Part shown: positions 52,680 through 60,892 of the stretch, piece by piece
How the letters are laid out: the number at the start of each line of letters is the position of its first letter
Numbering within the stretch: position 1 is the stretch's first letter
Origin: Dokdonella fugitiva
GTDB lineage: Bacteria > Pseudomonadota > Gammaproteobacteria > Xanthomonadales > Rhodanobacteraceae
DNA: 64,000 nucleotides
Assembly: GCF_014138265.1 (NCBI RefSeq)
Contig: NZ_JACGXL010000007.1
Location: forward strand, 124,001 to 188,000
Reading direction: 5' to 3'
The notes under the pieces: generated by a model
What the model saw: the letters and a program-made list of their open reading frames with translations, nothing else
Told to the model about the DNA's origin: nothing
Database searches by the model: none
Program-made: the position numbers and the translations under genes

Positions 52680-53103
52680 CAAGCGCAACGACCGTGCGAT
52701 GGCGGCGATCAGCACGCTGATCGCGGCGGGCACGACGATCCGCGGCGACGTCCATTTCAGCGGCGGCCTGCACCTGGAAGGCGTGGTCGAAGGCTCGATC
52801 TCGGCCGAGGGCGAAGACGCCGTGCTCACGCTCAGCGACAAGGGCCGCGTCAACGGCGAGGTGCGCGTGTCGAACGCGGTCGTCAACGGCAGCGTCAATG
52901 GCGACATCTTCGCCGCCGAACGGCTCGAGCTCGCCGGCAACGCGCGCATCACCGGCAACGTGCACTACAAGGTGCTCGAGATGGCGGCCGGCGCGCAGAT
53001 CAACGGCAAGATGCTGTACCAGGCCGAGCCGCAGCGGCGCCTGCCCTCGCCGGGGCTCGCCGACGACGTCGACGATCCGGGCGCCGAGCCGGCGCACGCT
53101 TGA
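52666..53103 (+). CDS. bactofilin
   Basis: The 145-residue cytoskeletal protein polymerises through a right-handed beta-helix. The DUF583 core (about 18-120) shows the six-residue periodicity: [26 protein letters not shown], then [57 protein letters not shown]. The tails are short and unstructured. Bactofilins act in cell shape, stalk and pole formation, often with a peptidoglycan-acting partner. Start ATG 52666 lies inside the end of the DUF6776 gene. A 52-base gap leads to erpA on the same strand. Confidence 0.93.
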   Translation: MFRSDKRNDRAMAAISTLIAAGTTIRGDVHFSGGLHLEGVVEGSISAEGEDAVLTLSDKGRVNGEVRVSNAVVNGSVNGDIFAAERLELAGNARITGNVHYKVLEMAAGAQINGKMLYQAEPQRRLPSPGLADDVDDPGAEPAHA

Positions 53104-53155
53104 AATCGCCCGTCCGCGCTCCGATCTGCGAGAAGGAAGCGCTGCCGCAGCCGTC

Positions 53156-53524
53156 ATGAACGAAACCATCACCCCGAGCTACCTCGACGCCGGTCCCGCA
53201 CCACTGCTGTTCACAGCGGCCGCGGCGGGCAAGGTGCGTGAACTCATCGCCGAGGAAGGCAATCCCGGGCTCAAGCTGCGCGTCTACATCAGCGGCGGCG
53301 GCTGTTCGGGCTTCCAGTACGGCTTCACGTTCGACGAAGCGCGCGCCGAGGACGACCTCGCGGTCGACAAGGACGGCGTGACCCTGCTCGTCGACCCGCT
53401 CAGCCTGCAGTACCTCGCCGGTGCCGAGATCGACTATTCCGAATCGCTGACCGGTGCGCAGTTCGTGATCCGCAATCCGAACGCGAAGACGACCTGCGGA
53501 TGCGGCTCGTCGTTCACGGTCTGA
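53156..53524 (+). CDS. erpA: iron-sulfur cluster insertion protein ErpA
   Basis: The 122-residue A-type carrier inserts [4Fe-4S]/[2Fe-2S] clusters into target enzymes. The three cluster cysteines are present: one in [12 protein letters not shown] and two in the C-terminal [11 protein letters not shown]. The [26 protein letters not shown] motif is exactly that of ErpA/IscA, and the extended N-terminus favours ErpA. The glutaredoxin fusion gene at 13.1 kb has the same fold without these cysteines. ATG 53156 lies 52 bases after bactofilin; nudC starts 31 bases after the stop. Confidence 0.95.
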   Translation: MNETITPSYLDAGPAPLLFTAAAAGKVRELIAEEGNPGLKLRVYISGGGCSGFQYGFTFDEARAEDDLAVDKDGVTLLVDPLSLQYLAGAEIDYSESLTGAQFVIRNPNAKTTCGCGSSFTV

Positions 53525-53555
53525 GCCGCGTGCGCGCCGCCGGCGGACGCGCGGC

Positions 53556-54527
53556 ATGAGCGAACGCACCAACATCTTCGCCGGCCTCGGGCTCGACCGT
53601 AATGCGGAACGCCGCGACGATGCGGCGTGGGCCGCGGCGCAGCAGCTCGATCCGTACGCGCGCTACCTCGTGCTCGGCGCGGATGCGCCGGGTGGACGGC
53701 CTGCGCTGTTCGCGCCGCCGCAGGGCGCGCTGCGCCTGCTCGATGCGGGCGAGCGCCACGACGCCCTCGCGGCGACGTCGACGACCTACCTCGGCCACGA
53801 CGAGCGCGGGCCGCTGTTCGGCATCGCGGTCGACGCCGGCGCCGATGCGCGCGTCGCCGACGCGTTCGGCGGCGCATGGATCGACCTGCGCAGCGCAGGT
53901 ACGCGCCTGCCTGCGTTCCAGAGCGGCCTGTTCGCCTACGCGCGCGCACTCGCACACTGGCAGGCGCGCACGCGCTGGTGCAGCGCCTGCGGCTCCCCGC
54001 TCGAACTCGTCGCGCTCGGCCATCGCGGCAAGTGCACCAACGGCGCGTGCGGGATCGAGCATTTCCCGCGCGTCGATCCGGCGATGATCGTGATCGTGGG
54101 CTGGCAGGATCGCTGCCTGCTCGGGCGCCAGCCGGCGTGGCCGGAGCATCGCTGGTCGACGCTCGCCGGATTCATCGAACCGGGTGAATCGCTCGAGGAC
54201 GCGGTGCGGCGCGAGGTGTACGAGGAGGCGGGCGTGCGCGTCGGCGCATGCGAATACCACTCCTCGCAGCCATGGCCGTTCCCGTCCTCGCTCATGCTCG
54301 GCTTCACCGCGCAAGCCGTCGATCCGACGATCCGCGTCGGCGACGAACTCAGCGACGCGCGCTGGTTCAGCGCCGGCGAGATCGTCGACGGCCTCGCCGC
54401 GCGCACGCTCGTGTTGCCGCCGCGGCTGTCCGTGTCGCACGAGCTGATCGCCCACTGGCTGCGCGAGCGCGGCGTCGAACTCGCCGACGTGCTCGGCGAC
54501 GAGCCGTGGCTGCGCCCGCGCGCGTAG
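53556..54527 (+). CDS. nudC: NAD(+)/NADH diphosphatase NudC
   Basis: The 323-residue Nudix enzyme hydrolyses NAD(H) to NMN(H) and AMP and also removes NAD caps from RNA. Its zinc ribbon WCSACGSPLELVALGHRGKCTNGACGIEHFPRVDP has four cysteines, a NudC hallmark. The Nudix box begins GFIEPGESLEDAVRREVYEEAGV, followed by SQPWPFPSSLMLGF (the NudC-specific S-Q-P-W-P-F-P-x-S motif). The C-terminal region is standard. The ATG at 53556 lies 31 bases after erpA, so cotranscription with the bactofilin run is likely. Confidence 0.95.
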   Translation: MSERTNIFAGLGLDRNAERRDDAAWAAAQQLDPYARYLVLGADAPGGRPALFAPPQGALRLLDAGERHDALAATSTTYLGHDERGPLFGIAVDAGADARVADAFGGAWIDLRSAGTRLPAFQSGLFAYARALAHWQARTRWCSACGSPLELVALGHRGKCTNGACGIEHFPRVDPAMIVIVGWQDRCLLGRQPAWPEHRWSTLAGFIEPGESLEDAVRREVYEEAGVRVGACEYHSSQPWPFPSSLMLGFTAQAVDPTIRVGDELSDARWFSAGEIVDGLAARTLVLPPRLSVSHELIAHWLRERGVELADVLGDEPWLRPRA

Positions 54528-54615
54528 GCGTCCCGATACCGGCGCACGGCCGCGCGCAGTTGCGGGCGCGCCTCCGCTAGAATGCGTCAACGCTCCGCCG
54601 CGCACCCGATCGACC

Positions 54616-55506
54616 ATGGCCCAGATACTGCTCGCCGTCCTGCTCGTCCTCGCGGGCGGCTACGCCCTGCCGGACCTCGCGCGCTGGCGCGACTTCTCCT
54701 GGCTGCAGGTCTGGCTCGCGCAATGGACGCGCGCGAGCGGCGACGCGGCGCGCCCGCGTTTCGCCGCGGCGCTGCTGCCGCTGCTGCTGTTCGTGCTGTG
54801 CGAACTGATCCAGCTCGTCCTCGGCCACGTGCTGTTCGGCCTGCCCGGGTTCGCGTTCGCGGTCGTCGTGCTGTTCTACTGCTGGGGTCCGCGCGACCTC
54901 GATGCCGACATCGAAGCGGTGCTGAAGGCGCCCGACAGCGATCGCCGCGTCGCCGCGGTGCAGGCGCTGCGTGCCGACGACGCGACCGCGCCGCTCGCGT
55001 TCGAGTCCGCGCCGCTCGTCGAAGCGACGTTCACCGCAGCGCTGTCGCGCTGGTTCGGCGTGCTGTTCTGGTTCGTCGTGCTCGGCCCGGCCGGCGCGCT
55101 CGGCTACCGCGTCGTGCAACTGCTCGCGCGCCATCCCGGGTTCGCCGACGGCGTCGACGCGACGCAGTCCGAACTGCTCGAGCGCACCGCGCGCATCCTC
55201 GACTGGGCGCCGGCGCACCTGGTCGCGCTCACGCTCGCACTCGTGTCGGACTTCGATGCGGTGATCAAGACCTGGCGCGACTACCACGCCGCGCACGGCA
55301 AGGGCTACTTCACCCTCGATCTCGGTTTCCTCGGTGCGCTCGCCAAGGCCGGCATCGACGCCGACGTCGAAGCCGGCGACGGCTATGCGAGCGACGTCAG
55401 CAACCCGCTGGTCGAACTCGCCGACGCGCAGCGCGTGCTGCGCCGCATCCTGGTGGGTTGGCTCGCGCTCATCGCGCTGGCGGCGTTGATCGTGCTGACG
55501 CATTGA
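54616..55506 (+). CDS. ampE: AmpE/CobD-type membrane signalling protein
   Basis: The 296-residue inner-membrane protein resembles AmpE, the partner of AmpD in beta-lactamase and cell-wall recycling regulation. Hydrophobic segments flank a motif-rich core: LVLGHVLFGLPGFAFAVVVLFYCWGPRDLDADIEAVL, with the Y-C-W-G-P-R-D-L-D block typical of the family. FGVLFWFVVLGPAGALGYRVVQLL and a C-terminal TM segment (RRILVGWLALIALAALIVL) follow. The function is not enzymatic in known examples. No ampD or ampC is adjacent. A tagaat at 54578-54583 lies 38 bases before the ATG and could be its own promoter. It follows nudC by 88 bases. Confidence 0.88.
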   Translation: MAQILLAVLLVLAGGYALPDLARWRDFSWLQVWLAQWTRASGDAARPRFAAALLPLLLFVLCELIQLVLGHVLFGLPGFAFAVVVLFYCWGPRDLDADIEAVLKAPDSDRRVAAVQALRADDATAPLAFESAPLVEATFTAALSRWFGVLFWFVVLGPAGALGYRVVQLLARHPGFADGVDATQSELLERTARILDWAPAHLVALTLALVSDFDAVIKTWRDYHAAHGKGYFTLDLGFLGALAKAGIDADVEAGDGYASDVSNPLVELADAQRVLRRILVGWLALIALAALIVLTH

Positions 55507-56020
55507 CGGGCGCTTCGCGCTCGTTTTGCGGTCTCCTCGTGTTTTTCCTCTCCCGCTTGCGGGAGAGAAGAGGTGAGAGCGCGTGTGCTGTTGTCCCTTT
55601 GAACAACAGGCAAAGCTTCCTTCGCGAAGACCGACTCGCATCCCTGCGTGTTCGTCCCGCATCCCTGCGGGCCGGTTCCTTTTCTTGACTCCGGGCATCC
55701 TGCCCTCCGCCCTTCGGGCCAGCTTCGCTGTTCGCGCCGCTCCTGCGGCGCAGTGCTTGTCCAAAGAAAAGGAACCAAAAGAAAGGGCCCCCGACAGCAT
55801 CGCCCTCCGGGCATCCTGCCCTGCGGGTGTGTGAGCGGCGGCCGCGTTCGTTGCCGGTACATGGACGTACCGTCAACGAACCCCGCAGCCTGCTCGCGCA
55901 GTCAGCAGGCAGGAAGCCCGCTGACCGGGCCGCTCGCGGTGTCCTTCTCTTGGGTTACCTTCTCTCACGCACGGATGCGGGTCGGTTATCGCGAAACGAG
56001 ACACGGCGCAAGCGCGCCAA
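55507..56020. repeat. Hairpin-dense intergenic mosaic
   Basis: This 514-base stretch between convergent ampE and the glycosyltransferase gene has no supported gene. It is packed with inverted repeats: ctctcccg/cgggagag (55548-55567), ctgttgt/acaacag (55588-55609), a 13-bp perfect pair ggttccttttctt and aagaaaaggaacc (55674-55686 and 55764-55776), gcgccgc/gcggcgc (about 55734-55751), a 15-bp pair with one mismatch (55846-55860 and 55867-55881), and gcctgct/agcaggc (55888-55910). The string gggcatcctgccct occurs twice. Several small overlapping frames read through it and are not genes. The composition suggests a mosaic of small mobile hairpins or a structured RNA. Confidence 0.75.
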
Positions 56021-57139
56021 TCACCCGCCCAGCACGCGCACGAGCACGTCGCGCGCCGCCTGCGGCCTGCCCAGCGAGCGCGCCCGCTCGGCGAGCGTGG
56101 CGAGGTGCGCCGGGTCGGCAAGGAGTTCGCGCACACGGTAGTCGAGTGCGATCGCGTCGACCGCCTTCAGCGCGGCACCCTGTTCGAGCAGGTAGTCGCA
56201 GTTGCGTTCCTCCTGGCCCGGGATCGGTGCGTGCACGATCATCGGCCGGCCGAGCGCGAGGCATTCGGACGTGGTGAGTCCGCCCGGCTTGGTGATGACG
56301 AGGTCGCAGGCACGCATGAGGCGGTCGACCTTGTCGGTGAAGCCCTGCGCGACCAGGCGCTGCGGATGCCGCGCAGCGAGCGCTTGCAGTTGCTCCAGCG
56401 CCTTCGCGTTGCGGCCCGCGAGTGCGACGAGCTGGAAGTCGGCGTCGAGCGCGAGCAGGCGCGCGGCGACCTCGTCGAGTCCACCGAGGCCGGCGCCACC
56501 GCCCATGAGCAGGATCGCGCGCCGCGCCGGATCGATGCCGAACTCCGCCGCGCACGCCGCGCGGTCGTGCGCCTGCGCGAACGCGGGCATGATCGGGATG
56601 CCGGTGACGTGGATGCGCGCGGCGTCGAGGCCGCGCGCGCGCATGCGGAACGCGACCTCGTCGCTCGCCGCGAACCAGCCCGCCATGTCCGGCACGACCC
56701 ACATGCCGTGCAGGTCGAAGTCGGTGACGACGACGTGCACGGGGCAGGCGAGGCGGCCGCGGCTGCGCTCGCGCATGAGCAGCTCGGCGGGCAGGAAGTG
56801 CGTGCACACGACCGCGTCGGGTCCGAAGCGTGCGATCTCGCGGCGCAGGTCGAGCGTGTTGAGCCGCTCGATCGCACGCCGCAGGCGCGCGGCCGGCGCG
56901 CTCGGCGGCGTGCGGTCCATGATCCGGTAGAGCATCGCCCAGGTCGACGGCGAGTGCTCGACGAGCTTGAGGTAGAGGTCGGTGTAGAGCGTGCGGAACG
57001 CGCGCGGCACGTGTTGCATGACGTCCAGATGCAGTACCTCGACGTCGAAATCCGCGGCGGCCGCGCGCAGTGCCTCGGCGGCGCGCACGTGTCCGGCGCC
57101 GGCGGAGACGCTGAGCAGGAGCAGGCGGCGCCGCGTCAC
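56021..57139 (-). CDS. MGDG-synthase/UgtP-type diacylglycerol glycosyltransferase (GT28)
   Basis: The 372-residue protein matches the GT28 group that glycosylates diacylglycerol at the inner membrane. The N-terminus RRRLLLLSVSAGAGHVRAAEALRAAA carries the G-A-G-H donor-side motif. VPRAFRTLYTDLYLKLVE and VVCTHFLPAELLMRER follow. The C-terminal sugar-nucleotide site is ILLMGGGAGLGGLDEVAARLL, with LVITKPGGLTTSECLALGRPMIV and IPGQEERN. The GTG start at 57139 overlaps the TGA of the MFS-PlsC gene (GTGA), showing tight coupling. It would produce glycolipids from diacylglycerol, possibly to replace phospholipids. The exact donor (UDP-glucose, UDP-galactose or UDP-glucuronate) is not visible. Confidence 0.85.
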   Translation of the reverse strand: MTRRRLLLLSVSAGAGHVRAAEALRAAAADFDVEVLHLDVMQHVPRAFRTLYTDLYLKLVEHSPSTWAMLYRIMDRTPPSAPAARLRRAIERLNTLDLRREIARFGPDAVVCTHFLPAELLMRERSRGRLACPVHVVVTDFDLHGMWVVPDMAGWFAASDEVAFRMRARGLDAARIHVTGIPIMPAFAQAHDRAACAAEFGIDPARRAILLMGGGAGLGGLDEVAARLLALDADFQLVALAGRNAKALEQLQALAARHPQRLVAQGFTDKVDRLMRACDLVITKPGGLTTSECLALGRPMIVHAPIPGQEERNCDYLLEQGAALKAVDAIALDYRVRELLADPAHLATLAERARSLGRPQAARDVLVRVLGG

Positions 57140-59010
57140 GCGTCGGCGCCGCGCAGTTCGCGCACGCGCTGCTCGAGCACCGGAGCGCTCGCCTCGGCCG
57201 CGGGCAGCGGCGTGCCGGCGACGAGGCCGATGCGCGCGCGGAAGCGGCGCGGCAGGCGCGCGCGACCGAGCGCGCTGTCGCGCCGGCTGAACACCGAGCC
57301 CCACAGGCCGCGCAGCGCCAGCGGCACGACCGGCACCGCGCGGCGCGCGAGGATCTGCTCGACGCCCGGGCGGAACGTGTCGATCGTGCCGTCGCGCGTG
57401 AGGCCGCCTTCGGGGAAGATGCAGACGAGCTCGCCGTCGGCGAGCGCGCGATCGACCTCGTCGAACGCTCGCTCGAGCAGTTGCGGATTCTCCTTGCGGC
57501 CGGCGATCGGGATCGCCTTCGCGGTGCGGAAGATGAACTTGAGCACCGGGATCTCGAAGATCTTGTAGTACATCACGAAGCGTACCGGCCGGCGCACGCT
57601 GCCGCCGATGATGAGCGCGTCCATGAAGCTCACGTGGTTGCAGACGAGCAGGGCTGCGCCTTCGTCGGGAATGCGCTCGGTGCCTTCGACCTTGATGCGG
57701 TAGAGCGTGTTGACGAGGATCCAGGAGAGGAACCGCATCAGGAACTCGGGTACGAGCGTGTAGATGTAGATCGCGACGAGCGCGTTCAGCACCGCGGTAG
57801 CGAGCAGGATCTGTGGAATCGACAAGCCGGCCGCGGACAGGCCCAGGCCGAACGCGGCCGCGCCGACGATGAACAGCGCGTTGACGATGTTGTTGCCGGC
57901 GATCACGCGCGACAGCTCGCTGCGTTCGGCGCGGCTCTGCACGAGCGCGAACAGCGGCACGATGTAGAAGCCCGCGAACAGGCCGACGAGCACGAAGTCG
58001 AGCGCGATGCGCCAACCGCCCGGCGCGGCGAGGAACGCGAACGCGGACAGGTCGTGCAGCGCGGTCGCCGCGGGACGCGCGAAGTAGAGGTCGAGGCCGA
58101 ACACGGTCAGGCCGATCGAGCCGAACGGCACGAGGCCGATCTCGACCTTGTGTCCGGACAGGCGCTCGCACAGCAGCGAACCGATGCCGACGCCGATCGA
58201 GAACAGTGCGAGCACGAAGATCTGCACCGACTCGGTACCACCGAGGAAGATCTTCGTGTAGTTCGGCAGCTGCATCGTGAACACGCCGCCGAAGAACCAG
58301 AACCAGGAAATGCCGAGCACCGAATTGAACACGGTGCGGTTCTTCGTCACGAAACCGAGCACGCGCCAAGTCTCGGTGAACGGATTCCAGTTGAAACGCA
58401 GGTCGGGCGCGGTCGCCGGCGCTGGCGGGATCGCGCGGCTCGTGAGCCAGCCGACCAGCGCGATCGCGATCACGAGCAGCGAAGCGGGCAGTGGGCCGCT
58501 GCTCATCGCGACGCCGCCGGCGATCATGCCGACGAGCACCGCGAGCGAGGTGCCCATCTCGACGAGCCCGTTGCCGCCGACGAGCTCGTCCGCGCGCAGC
58601 GTCTGCGGCAGGATCGCGTACTTGATCGGGCCGAACACGGTCGAATGCAGGCCCATGAGGAACAGCACGGACAGCAGCAGCGGGATGCTCTTGAACCAGA
58701 AGCCCGCCGCGGCGAGCGTCATCGCGGCGATCTCGAACAGCTTGACCCAGCGGATGATCCGCGCCTTCTCGTACTTCTCGGCGAGCTGGCCCGCGCTCGC
58801 CGAGAACAGGAAGAACGGCAGGATGAACAGCGCCGGCGCGATGTTCGAGTAGAAGCCGACCGCGTGCTCGTCGAGCCCCATGTGGTAGCCGACCAGCACG
58901 ACGAGCGCGTTGCGGAACGCATTGTCGTTGAACGCGCCGAGCGCCTGGGTCGCGAAGAACGGCGCGAAACGGCGTGTGCCGAGCAATCGGAACTGGCTGG
59001 ATCCGCTCAT
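57136..59010 (-). CDS. MFS transporter fused to PlsC-type acyltransferase (LplT-Aas-like)
   Basis: The 624-residue inner-membrane protein has an MFS domain (about 1-410) with LGAFNDNAFRNALVVLVGYHMGL and several TM segments. The C-terminal 1-acyl-glycerol-3-phosphate acyltransferase domain (about 420-624) shows NHVSFMD (N-H-x4-D active site), FPEGGLTRDGTI and PVVPLALRGLWGS. E. coli separates these functions in LplT (lysophospholipid flippase) and Aas, but fusions are known. It should import lysophospholipids and reacylate them, or acylate other lipids. The ATG at 59010 is clear. It lies upstream of the GT28 gene, overlapping it. No acyl-ACP synthetase domain is present, so acyl-CoA or acyl-ACP must come from elsewhere. 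Confidence 0.9.
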   Translation of the reverse strand: MSGSSQFRLLGTRRFAPFFATQALGAFNDNAFRNALVVLVGYHMGLDEHAVGFYSNIAPALFILPFFLFSASAGQLAEKYEKARIIRWVKLFEIAAMTLAAAGFWFKSIPLLLSVLFLMGLHSTVFGPIKYAILPQTLRADELVGGNGLVEMGTSLAVLVGMIAGGVAMSSGPLPASLLVIAIALVGWLTSRAIPPAPATAPDLRFNWNPFTETWRVLGFVTKNRTVFNSVLGISWFWFFGGVFTMQLPNYTKIFLGGTESVQIFVLALFSIGVGIGSLLCERLSGHKVEIGLVPFGSIGLTVFGLDLYFARPAATALHDLSAFAFLAAPGGWRIALDFVLVGLFAGFYIVPLFALVQSRAERSELSRVIAGNNIVNALFIVGAAAFGLGLSAAGLSIPQILLATAVLNALVAIYIYTLVPEFLMRFLSWILVNTLYRIKVEGTERIPDEGAALLVCNHVSFMDALIIGGSVRRPVRFVMYYKIFEIPVLKFIFRTAKAIPIAGRKENPQLLERAFDEVDRALADGELVCIFPEGGLTRDGTIDTFRPGVEQILARRAVPVVPLALRGLWGSVFSRRDSALGRARLPRRFRARIGLVAGTPLPAAEASAPVLEQRVRELRGADA

Positions 59011-59218
59011 GGCTCGCCTGCCTTTGGATTCGCGCGAATGTAGCAGGATCGCATTGCCGATCGCCGCCGGCGACGCGTGTCGCGGCGGTCCGCGGCGCGT
59101 CCGGCGGGTGCCCCTGGCCACCCGCGCGGGCGGGAACTTCGCGGCATGGGCGGGGTCGCGGCGAGGTCGGCGGCGAGGCGCTAAACTGCGCGGCTCGTCC
59201 CTCGAAGCCGCCAAGCCG

Positions 59219-60868
59219 ATGTCCCTGCGCTCCCTCGCCCCGCTCGCTCTCGCCGTCGCCGTCGCGTTCGGCTCGACCCACCTGCACGCCGAGGCCCTGG
59301 TCAAGCCGGTGCCGACACCGGACCTGACGAAGCTGTCGCCGGCCCAGGCCGACGAACTGCGCAAGACGCGCGAGACGTTCGAGAAGAGCAAGATCGCGCT
59401 GGTCGGCGATCCGCTCGCCGAGGCCTATGCGATCCTCGGCGCGGCGTACGCGCGCAACGGCTTCGCCGACGCCGCGACGATCGCGCTGGAGGACGCCACC
59501 CTGCTCGCGCCGAAGGACGGTCGCTGGGTCTACGCGCAGGGCGTGCTCGCGCGGTCGCAGAAGCAGCCCGCGGTCGCGCAGAACTACTTCGACATCGCGC
59601 TGCAGCTGAACCAGGACTACCTGCCGATCCGCACGACCGTCGCGCGCGGCAAGATGGACAACGGCGACCTCGACGGCGCGCGCAAGCTGCTCGCCGACTA
59701 CGTCGCCAAGCACACCGACCAGGCGATGCCGTACGCGATGCTCGGCGAAATCGCGCTCAAACAGAAGCGCTACGCCGAGGCCGCCGAGCAGACGCAGCGC
59801 GCGCTCGCGATCGACCCGAAGGCGACCGCGCTCTACGCGACGCTGGCAGAGGCGCAGGCCGCGGCGGGCAATGCGCAGGCGGCCGCGGACGCGCGCGCGA
59901 AGGCCGGCAACGTGCCGCCGGCTCTCGTCGATCCGCTCGGCGACGGCCTGCTCGGCCGCGCGGGTGCGTCCACTGGCGCGGCGACGTCCGCTGCGGCGCC
60001 GGCGAAGGGCATCAACGACATTCCTTCGCTGCTCGCGCTGCATCAGTACGACGCCGCGCGCAAGCTGCTCGACGCCGCGGTCGCGGCGAATCCGAAGGAC
60101 GCGGCGCTGCTCGCGCTGTACGCGCGCGCGGAGGCGGCGGCCGGCAATCTCGCCGCAGCGAACACGCGCGCGGACGCGGCGATCGCCGCCGACCGCAACA
60201 GTGCACTCGCCCAGCTCAGCAAGGGCGTCGCGCTCGAGATGGGCAACGACGACGCGGGCGCGCAGCGTTCCTACCAGGAAGCCGTGCGGCTCGATCCGAA
60301 GCTCGGCGAGGCGCGTGCGCTGCTCGGTGCGCTGCTGCTGCGCACGGGCCGTGCGGCCGACGCCGCGACGCAGTACCGCGCGCTCGTGCAGCTCGACCTG
60401 CGCGACGGCGAGCACTGGATGCAGCTGGTCGGCGCCGACGTCGTCGCCGGCCAGTGCGGCTCGGCGCTACGTGACGCCAGCGACCTGCTCGCCGCGGATG
60501 TCAACAACAAGTTCGTGCTGCAGCTGTTCGTGCGCATCGCGAGCACGTGCGCGCAGGCGAGCGCGAACGAGCGCCGCGGCGCGCTCGAGTACGGCAAGAA
60601 GCTCTACGCCGAGAACCCGAGCGCGCCGAACGGCGAAGCCTACGCGCTCGCGCTCGCGGCGAACGGCAAGTGGGACGACGCGGTGAAGATCCAGCAGGCG
60701 GCGATGTTCGTGCTCGTGCGCAACGGCCTCAAGGCCGCGCTCACGCCGTACCGCGAGGTGCTGCAGCAGTTGCAGGCGCACAAGCTGCCGGACCGACCGT
60801 GGCCGGCGAGCGCGGCCGTCTACCACCCGGCGCGCCTCGCGCCGGATGCGAAGCCGGCGAAGCGCTGA
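59219..60868 (+). CDS. exported TPR-repeat protein
   Basis: The 549-residue protein has a signal peptide (about residues 1-24, ending HLHA). Several TPR units form two blocks, about 60-230 and 265-420. Clear units are DPLAEAYAILGAAYARNGFADAATIALEDATLLAP, YAMLGEIALKQKRYAEAAEQTQRALAIDPKATALYATLA, and NDDAGAQRSYQEAVRLDPKLGEARALLGALLLRTGRAADAATQY. Linkers contain Ala-rich stretches. The role is probably assembly or scaffolding in the periplasm, perhaps polysaccharide or fibre secretion like PilF/PelE-type TPR proteins, but no specific family is recognised. ATG 59219 starts the signal peptide. It is divergent from the MFS-PlsC gene and convergent with purD, whose stop is 24 bases away. Confidence 0.82.
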   Translation: MSLRSLAPLALAVAVAFGSTHLHAEALVKPVPTPDLTKLSPAQADELRKTRETFEKSKIALVGDPLAEAYAILGAAYARNGFADAATIALEDATLLAPKDGRWVYAQGVLARSQKQPAVAQNYFDIALQLNQDYLPIRTTVARGKMDNGDLDGARKLLADYVAKHTDQAMPYAMLGEIALKQKRYAEAAEQTQRALAIDPKATALYATLAEAQAAAGNAQAAADARAKAGNVPPALVDPLGDGLLGRAGASTGAATSAAAPAKGINDIPSLLALHQYDAARKLLDAAVAANPKDAALLALYARAEAAAGNLAAANTRADAAIAADRNSALAQLSKGVALEMGNDDAGAQRSYQEAVRLDPKLGEARALLGALLLRTGRAADAATQYRALVQLDLRDGEHWMQLVGADVVAGQCGSALRDASDLLAADVNNKFVLQLFVRIASTCAQASANERRGALEYGKKLYAENPSAPNGEAYALALAANGKWDDAVKIQQAAMFVLVRNGLKAALTPYREVLQQLQAHKLPDRPWPASAAVYHPARLAPDAKPAKR

Positions 60869-60892
60869 TCGCGGCGCGCTCGCGCGCGGCGC

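Noticed and set aside
55583-55876. Several small open frames on both strands in the hairpin mosaic
   Set aside because: They read through palindromes, have Pro/Arg/Cys-rich low-complexity sequences and no ribosome-binding sites.
56021-60415. A minus-strand open frame of 1464 codons over the glycosyltransferase, MFS-PlsC and TPR region
   Set aside because: Only codons from 57139 downward match the GT28 family; the upstream part is a shadow of MFS-PlsC and of the TPR gene.
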